Below are positions 59,406-64,000 of a stretch of DNA of 64,000 nt, piece after piece. The stretch is from assembly GCA_900552335.1 (NCBI GenBank), contig URZL01000002.1, forward strand, positions 37,551 through 101,550, in the 5' to 3' direction. Origin of the DNA: an uncultured Mycoplasmatota bacterium (GTDB taxonomy: Bacteria > Bacillota_I > Bacilli_A > RF39 > UBA660). A program made the position numbers and the translations under genes. How positions within the stretch are numbered: the first letter of the stretch is position 1; every line of letters starts with the position of its first letter. Under the pieces are notes generated by a model, which had not been told where the DNA came from, searched no databases, and saw only the letters and a program-made list of their open reading frames with translations.

Positions 59406-60210
59406 ATAAGAAAATAATTACAAGAGAACCAACAATAAGACAATACCAAACAAAGTAGATTAGTTTACCAGTTTTCATAATACCATTAAACCACTTCGTT
59501 GAAAAATAAGTAATGATTGAAGTAATAATCATGCAGAATAAGTAACAAGCCCACATGTTAATACCAATATTCGCTTCTAATAAATCTTTTACCCCTAAAA
59601 CCATAGTTGCTAAAGAAATTGGTAAATAAAGCATGAAAGAAAATTTAAATGCAGTATCTCTTTTTAAACCTCTAAACATACCACCAACAATGGTAGAACC
59701 ACTTCTACTAATACCAGGAAAAAGAGCTACGGTTTGAAATAATCCAATTGCAATAGCGTCTTTCCAAGTCAGATCTTTGTCTTCTTTTGTTCCTTTTATG
59801 TTACGAATTAAGTATAAGAATAGTGCTGTAATTAATAAAGCAACACCAACTATTTTAACGCTACTTAAAACGTTTTCAATGTAGTCTTTTAAAATAATAC
59901 CAAGAAGACCAGCTGGAATGGTAGCAAGCACGATATACCAAGCATATTTATAGTTAGCGTGATATTTTTCTTCTTTGGTTGCAAGATAAGAAAAGAAGTC
60001 TTTAATGATTTCTACAATATCTTTCCAAAAGAAGACAACAATAGCTAGAAAACTACCAAAATTTAAAATGATTTCAAAATTTAAATCTGTTAATTCTGGC
60101 ATGTGGATTAAATTACGAATAATGACTAGATGGCCACTGGATGATACGGGAATTGGTTCTGTAATTCCTTGTACAATGGCTAAAAAAAGATATTTTAATA
60201 AAGTTAACAT
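59404..60210 (-). CDS. uppP: Undecaprenyl-diphosphatase
   Basis: 268 aa, eight membrane helices, BacA/UppP family. QGITEPIPVSSSGHLVIIRN and LFPGISRSGSTIVGGMFRG are the two active-site motifs (Glu, Ser, Arg). Recycles the lipid carrier for wall synthesis and gives bacitracin tolerance. AAGGTGAT precedes ATG. Confidence 0.96.
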   Translation of the reverse strand: MLTLLKYLFLAIVQGITEPIPVSSSGHLVIIRNLIHMPELTDLNFEIILNFGSFLAIVVFFWKDIVEIIKDFFSYLATKEEKYHANYKYAWYIVLATIPAGLLGIILKDYIENVLSSVKIVGVALLITALFLYLIRNIKGTKEDKDLTWKDAIAIGLFQTVALFPGISRSGSTIVGGMFRGLKRDTAFKFSFMLYLPISLATMVLGVKDLLEANIGINMWACYLFCMIITSIITYFSTKWFNGIMKTGKLIYFVWYCLIVGSLVIIFL

Positions 60211-60296
60211 ATAATCACCTTAATTCATTATATACTAAATTTTATAATTAATAAATAAAAATATTTTAAAATAATAAAATAAATTAGGTGGTGTAC

Positions 60297-60518
60297 TTGT
60301 TTGCTAGAATATTCGTTTTTTTAATTGGTTTTGGTTTAACTGTTATTGGCTTTGTTTATATAATTAGCTATTTGAATTTATTATCATTAGGGTATAATTT
60401 TTTAGAATATGTTCAATTTATAGTCAGAAGGTTAGAATGTATGTATTCTGTTATAGGTATTCTGATAATTGTTTTGGATCTTTATATACCAGGAGGAAAA
60501 CATGAACTATATTTATGA
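60297..60518 (+). CDS. Small two-helix membrane protein (73 aa)
   Basis: TTG 60297 fits the TTAGGTGG site. FARIFVFLIGFGLTVIGFVYIISYLNLLSLGYNFLEYVQFI...MYSVIGILIIVLDLYIPGGKHEL. Overlaps the next gene by 17 bp. Similar small proteins precede DUF3603 genes in related Bacilli as far as I recall. Confidence 0.6.
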   Translation: MFARIFVFLIGFGLTVIGFVYIISYLNLLSLGYNFLEYVQFIVRRLECMYSVIGILIIVLDLYIPGGKHELYL

Positions 60519-61110
60519 TATTATTTTAAATTTTCAAGAAGTAATTTATGATTTTTATGAATGGAATCAAACAGATTCGATTTCTCATATTAGAAAAATA
60601 CCAGTCTTTAAAGTAAATAGTAGAGATTTATATACAATTTGGAATTACAATGTTATTTTTGATACTTCTTTCTTAGAAAAAATAAAAAATAAAACAGAAA
60701 TATTTGCTGGGAAGTCTATTAAAAATTTAGAATATGCTTTCTTATTATGTGATGGTATGAATGTACTGGCTATCAAAGTAGACAAAAATGATAATTTATT
60801 TTCTAAATTATTGTTAGAAGAAGAAATGGAAGTAACAGAATCAATATCTAGAGTGAGAGAGATGGAAATTTCTTATCATATAAAACAACCTAAAAAGGAA
60901 GTTCCTTTCTTAACTAGAGAAGAAATAGAGAGGGAAAATTATGTTCAAAATGAATTAACATTATTGGAAAAAAGAGGGGAAACCGAAAAGTTAGAATATC
61001 TGTATTTTGAGTGCTTTGGTGAAAAAGATTTTAATATGAAAAAATTATATCAGTCTTCTACTTATCCAAAATTATATCAAGTATTAAAATTAATTCAAAT
61101 TAATAAATAA
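60502..61110 (+). CDS. DUF3603-family protein
   Basis: 202 aa from ATG 60502 with AGGAGG. N-terminus MNYIYDIILNFQEVIYDFYEWNQTDSISHIRKIPVFKVNSRDL matches DUF3603, a conserved Bacilli protein of unknown function. C-terminal helices end with YLYFECFGEKDFNMKKLYQ. Confidence 0.75.
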   Translation: MNYIYDIILNFQEVIYDFYEWNQTDSISHIRKIPVFKVNSRDLYTIWNYNVIFDTSFLEKIKNKTEIFAGKSIKNLEYAFLLCDGMNVLAIKVDKNDNLFSKLLLEEEMEVTESISRVREMEISYHIKQPKKEVPFLTREEIERENYVQNELTLLEKRGETEKLEYLYFECFGEKDFNMKKLYQSSTYPKLYQVLKLIQINK

Positions 61111-61155
61111 TGTATATATTTTAAAATTATGTTCAATATAGTAACAGGTGATGAT

Positions 61156-61698
61156 ATGAAGAAAATAGTATTAGGAATTGTAACCATTTTGTTGTTATCT
61201 GGTTGTGGAGAAAAAATGTTTAATACACCTACTAAAAAAGTAGAGATGTTTTTTCAAAACTATCAAACTTTAAGTAAAGATGTGGTAGAACAATTAAATA
61301 AAGTAGTAAATGAAGAAGAAAACTTTAACGCCGACCAGAGATTGGCATATAAAGAATTGATGAAAAAACATTATCAAGAGTTAACTTATGAAATTAAAGA
61401 TGAAAAAATTGATGGTAATAAAGCTACCGTTACTGTAGAAATTGAAGTTACTGATTACAGCAAAACATTAAAAGACGCTGATAAGTATTTAGAAAATAAT
61501 AAAGCAGAATTCTATGATGATAAAGGGGTATATAATGCATTTTTATTTACTACTTATCGCATTGAACAATTAAAAAAAGTTACAGATAAAGTCAAATTTA
61601 CATTAAATCTAACTCTATCAAAAGTAGATGATGAATGGCAATTAGATCCAATTAGTGATGTAGATGAACAAAAAATTAACGGTGTTTATTATTATTAA
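61156..61698 (+). CDS. Lipoprotein, unknown (180 aa)
   Basis: Signal and lipobox KKIVLGIVTILLLSGCGEK (LSGC). The mature part (NTPTKKVEMFFQNYQTLSKDVVEQLNKVVNEEENF...YKELMKKHYQELTYEIKDEKIDGNKATVTVEIEVTDYSKT) is NTF2/cystatin-like in pattern, common in Bacillota lipoproteins. ATG 61156 after CAGGTGAT. Confidence 0.75.
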   Translation: MKKIVLGIVTILLLSGCGEKMFNTPTKKVEMFFQNYQTLSKDVVEQLNKVVNEEENFNADQRLAYKELMKKHYQELTYEIKDEKIDGNKATVTVEIEVTDYSKTLKDADKYLENNKAEFYDDKGVYNAFLFTTYRIEQLKKVTDKVKFTLNLTLSKVDDEWQLDPISDVDEQKINGVYYY

Positions 61699-61706
61699 AA
61701 TAGGCA

Positions 61707-61741
61707 GAAAATATGTGTATCCATTTTACACATATTTTTTT
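61707..61741 (+). terminator. Lipoprotein gene terminator
   Basis: AAATATGTGTA / TACACATATTT stem then T run. Confidence 0.75.
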
Positions 61742-61773
61742 GTATAATTCATAGAATTTTATAGGTGAAAATC

Positions 61774-62850
61774 ATGAAAAAAATTTGTTTTTTAATTCTT
61801 CTTTTTTTATTTCTTCCTAATGTGAAAGCCATATCAACGAGTGCTAGAAGTGCCATTTTAATGGATATGGATAGTAACCGTATTTTGTATGCTAATAATA
61901 TCCATGAGGTTAGAAGTGTGGCTTCTATTTCTAAAATTATGACTGCCATTTTATCAATTGAAAATGCCGATATAAAAAAACAAGTAACGATAGGAAATGA
62001 AATTGATCATTCTTATGGCTCTGGTATTTATATTAAAAAAGGAGAAGTAATGACGCTAGAAGATTTATTATATGGATTAATGTTAAGAAGTGGTAATGAT
62101 GCTTCCTATGCGATTGCTAAAAATACTTTTGGAAGTGTAGAAGCCTTTGTCGAAAAAATGAATGATTTAGCTAGTACAATTGGGATGAAGAATACTACCT
62201 TTCATAATCCAAATGGATTAGATGAAGAAGAAGGCAATTATTCCACTGCTTATGACATGGCTCTTCTTACTTCTTATGCTAACAAAAATGATATTTATAA
62301 AAAAATTGTTGGAACAAAAAAATATACTTTAAAAACAAATATGAATACTTATATTTGGTACAATAAAAATAAATTGTTATCTACTTATGATTATACAACT
62401 GGTGGTAAAACAGGTTTTACAGTACATGCTAGAAGAACTTTAGTGACTACTGCTAGTAAAAATAATTTGAATTTGGTTGTTGTAACTCTTAATGATGGAG
62501 ATGATTTTAATGATCATAAAAAATTATTTGAATATGCTTTTAATAAATATCATAGCTTTTCTATTTTAAAAAAAGGTGATTTAAAAATAGACGATGATTA
62601 TTATAGAGAAGGGACTTTATATTTGAAAAATGATTTTAAATATCCACTTACAAAAGAAGAAGAAAGTCATGTTAGAGTTGAATATGAACTTTCCAAAGAA
62701 AGGACAATTACAGATGATATGAAAGTTGGGGCAGTGCATGTCTATTTATTTGATGAAGAAATTAAAAAAGAGGATATTTATTTTAAAATGAAGATAGAAC
62801 AAAAATCTTTTTTTGAAAATATAAAGGAATGGTTTTTGAATTTATGGTAA
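61774..62850 (+). CDS. D-alanyl-D-alanine carboxypeptidase (DacF/DacB-type)
   Basis: 358 aa class A low-molecular-weight PBP. Signal peptide (KKICFLILLFLFLPNVKA); SxxK in SVASISKIMTA, SxN in LRSGNDASYAIAK, KTG in GGKTGFTVHARRTL. A C-terminal beta domain and amphipathic helix anchor follow. Directly coupled to spmA-spmB (overlap), the arrangement of the sporulation dacB operon, so a cortex role is likely. ATG 61774 after ATAGGTGA. Confidence 0.92.
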   Translation: MKKICFLILLFLFLPNVKAISTSARSAILMDMDSNRILYANNIHEVRSVASISKIMTAILSIENADIKKQVTIGNEIDHSYGSGIYIKKGEVMTLEDLLYGLMLRSGNDASYAIAKNTFGSVEAFVEKMNDLASTIGMKNTTFHNPNGLDEEEGNYSTAYDMALLTSYANKNDIYKKIVGTKKYTLKTNMNTYIWYNKNKLLSTYDYTTGGKTGFTVHARRTLVTTASKNNLNLVVVTLNDGDDFNDHKKLFEYAFNKYHSFSILKKGDLKIDDDYYREGTLYLKNDFKYPLTKEEESHVRVEYELSKERTITDDMKVGAVHVYLFDEEIKKEDIYFKMKIEQKSFFENIKEWFLNLW

Positions 62851-63425
62851 ATAAAATTTGGGGTTTCTTTTTAATTGTTGGTATTGTTACTTGTTTTTTT
62901 ACTTCTAAATTAGATATTTTAAATGCTGAAATTTTAGAATGTACAAAAACGAGTTTAGATATGATTTTAAAACTTTTTCCTGTAATGGCTCTTTGGCTTG
63001 GTATTATGAAAATAGCTTCTACTTCAGGATTGTTAGATAAATTTTCTAAATTTTTGTCTCCTTTTTTGCGCTTCTTATTTCCAGAAATACCGAAAAATCA
63101 TGAATCTATGCAATATATTTCTTCTAATATTGTCGCTAATATGTTTGGACTTGGAAATGCAGCAACACCGTTTGGGTTGAAAGCAATGAAATCATTACAA
63201 GGATTAAATCCGAAAAAAGAAGTTGCATCGAGAAGTATGATTACTTTTTTAGTATTGAATACAAGTGGAATGACCATTATTCCTACAACCATTATTTCTC
63301 TTCGTATGTTGTATAGTAGTATTAATCCAACTAGTATTGTTTTTGCCTGTATTTTATCTACTTTTTTATCTACTTTTTTAGGACTATTAATGGATCGCTT
63401 TTTAGCTGGTAGAATGCATGATTAA
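62844..63425 (+). CDS. spmA: Spore maturation protein A
   Basis: 193 aa membrane protein with about five helices. TSLDMILKLFPVMALWLGIMKIASTSGLL, NIVANMFGLGNAATPFGLKAMKSLQGLNP, and TFLVLNTSGMTIIPTTIISLR are SpmA signatures. It is required with SpmB for spore core dehydration in Bacillus. ATG 62844 overlaps the end of the carboxypeptidase gene. Confidence 0.93.
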   Translation: MVNKIWGFFLIVGIVTCFFTSKLDILNAEILECTKTSLDMILKLFPVMALWLGIMKIASTSGLLDKFSKFLSPFLRFLFPEIPKNHESMQYISSNIVANMFGLGNAATPFGLKAMKSLQGLNPKKEVASRSMITFLVLNTSGMTIIPTTIISLRMLYSSINPTSIVFACILSTFLSTFLGLLMDRFLAGRMHD

Positions 63426-63939
63426 TTTTGTCTCTAACTTAATATTGCCATTATTGGTTCTTTTTGTTATTTTGTATGGATTATATAAAAAAGTAGATAT
63501 TTATAATGAATTTGTAGAAGGATCCAAAGAAAGCTTTGAATTGATTTATTCTATGTTTCCTTGTTTTTTAGCTATGATTTTTGGCGTAAATATTTTTTTG
63601 AAAAGTGGCTTTTTGAATTATTTTAGTAATTTTTTGTCTCCGCTTTTATCTTTTTTTCATCTTCCTTTTGATTTGTTACCAATGATTTTAATGCGACCAA
63701 TTTCAGGAAGTACTTCTTTAGTTATTTTGGGTCATATTTTTGCTACTTATGGGCCGGATAGTTTAACAGGTATTTTAGCTTCTGTAATGCAGGGTTCTAC
63801 AGACACTACTTTTTATGTATTAACTTTATATTTTGGTAGTGTAGGAATCAAAAAAATTCGTTATTCTTTATTTGTTGGTTTGTTTGCAGATTTATGTGCT
63901 ATTATTATTTCGATATTAATAGTGAATTGTTTTTTTTAA
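63418..63939 (+). CDS. spmB: Spore maturation protein B
   Basis: 173 aa, overlaps spmA by 8 bp. ESFELIYSMFPCFLAMIFGVNIFLKSGFLNYFSNFLSPLLSFFHLPFDLLPMILMRPISGSTSLVIL, then TYGPDSLTGILASVMQGSTDTTFYVLTLYFGSVGIKKIRY: standard SpmB. The window ends 61 bp later with a GAAAGGAG ribosome site for the next gene. Confidence 0.95.
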   Translation: MINFVSNLILPLLVLFVILYGLYKKVDIYNEFVEGSKESFELIYSMFPCFLAMIFGVNIFLKSGFLNYFSNFLSPLLSFFHLPFDLLPMILMRPISGSTSLVILGHIFATYGPDSLTGILASVMQGSTDTTFYVLTLYFGSVGIKKIRYSLFVGLFADLCAIIISILIVNCFF

Positions 63940-64000
63940 ATTATGAAAAAAATTTAGGTATACTCCTTAAAACCTGCAATATTATAGGTGAAAGGAGAAG

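Overview
The window is AT-rich DNA from a spore-forming, cell-walled member of the Bacillota, probably an uncultured gut lineage of the Bacilli. That placement is inferred from overall gene resemblance, not from a marker phylogeny. Host genes include mbl, tagO, typA, rplM-rpsI, uppP, a CwlD-type amidase, a DacF-type carboxypeptidase, spmA-spmB and a cotJ spore-coat operon.

Layout. (1) 1-7.5 kb: ordinary chromosome (mbl, HD-GYP, tagO, YetF-like, secreted nuclease, typA, small regulators). (2) 7.54-37.72 kb: a complete siphovirus prophage of about 30.18 kb that splits the spore-coat gene cotJC. The 3' part of cotJC lies at 7171-7548 (minus) and the 5' part at 37720-37916 (minus). A large serine recombinase gene sits directly beside one end. 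Joining the halves at a shared 5-bp core gives a 189-codon gene in frame, so this is a skin-like element. (3) 37.9-38.6 kb: a CotJA/CotJB-like gene and tRNA-His. (4) 38.6-47.9 kb: a decayed accessory island with two 5'-truncated Rhs genes carrying different toxin tips, candidate immunity genes, several single-lesion pseudogenes, and a holin plus M23-lysin pair. (5) 48-64 kb: ordinary chromosome ending in a cell-wall and spore-maturation cluster.

Within the prophage: recombinase (minus), CI-like repressor, three 15-bp operators around the early promoter, Cro-like protein, early genes (SpoVG, a homing-type HNH protein, a small tyrosine recombinase, many small Zn-ribbon and coiled-coil proteins), an ArpU-like late regulator with a tandem 10-bp repeat just upstream of a consensus promoter, HNH/TerS/TerL, portal, protease, capsid, connectors, tail genes with a -1 frameshift site, tape measure, baseplate genes, then a diversity-generating retroelement (DGR) and the lysis module (XhlA, holin, GH25-LysM lysin).

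The DGR is the most unusual part. The target gene (31839-32957) ends in a C-type-lectin-like variable region. Between it and the reverse transcriptase (34430-35494) lie eight tandem cassettes with a period near 156 bp. Each encodes an alternative version of the variable C-terminus. The last cassette, 147 nt before the RT gene, differs from the expressed variable region at only six positions, and all six are adenines in the cassette. The other seven are diverged, strongly adenine-depleted, and lose Asn (AAY) codons with distance from the RT. This looks like an archive or library of templates attached to a mutagenic retroelement. I do not know of a described example.
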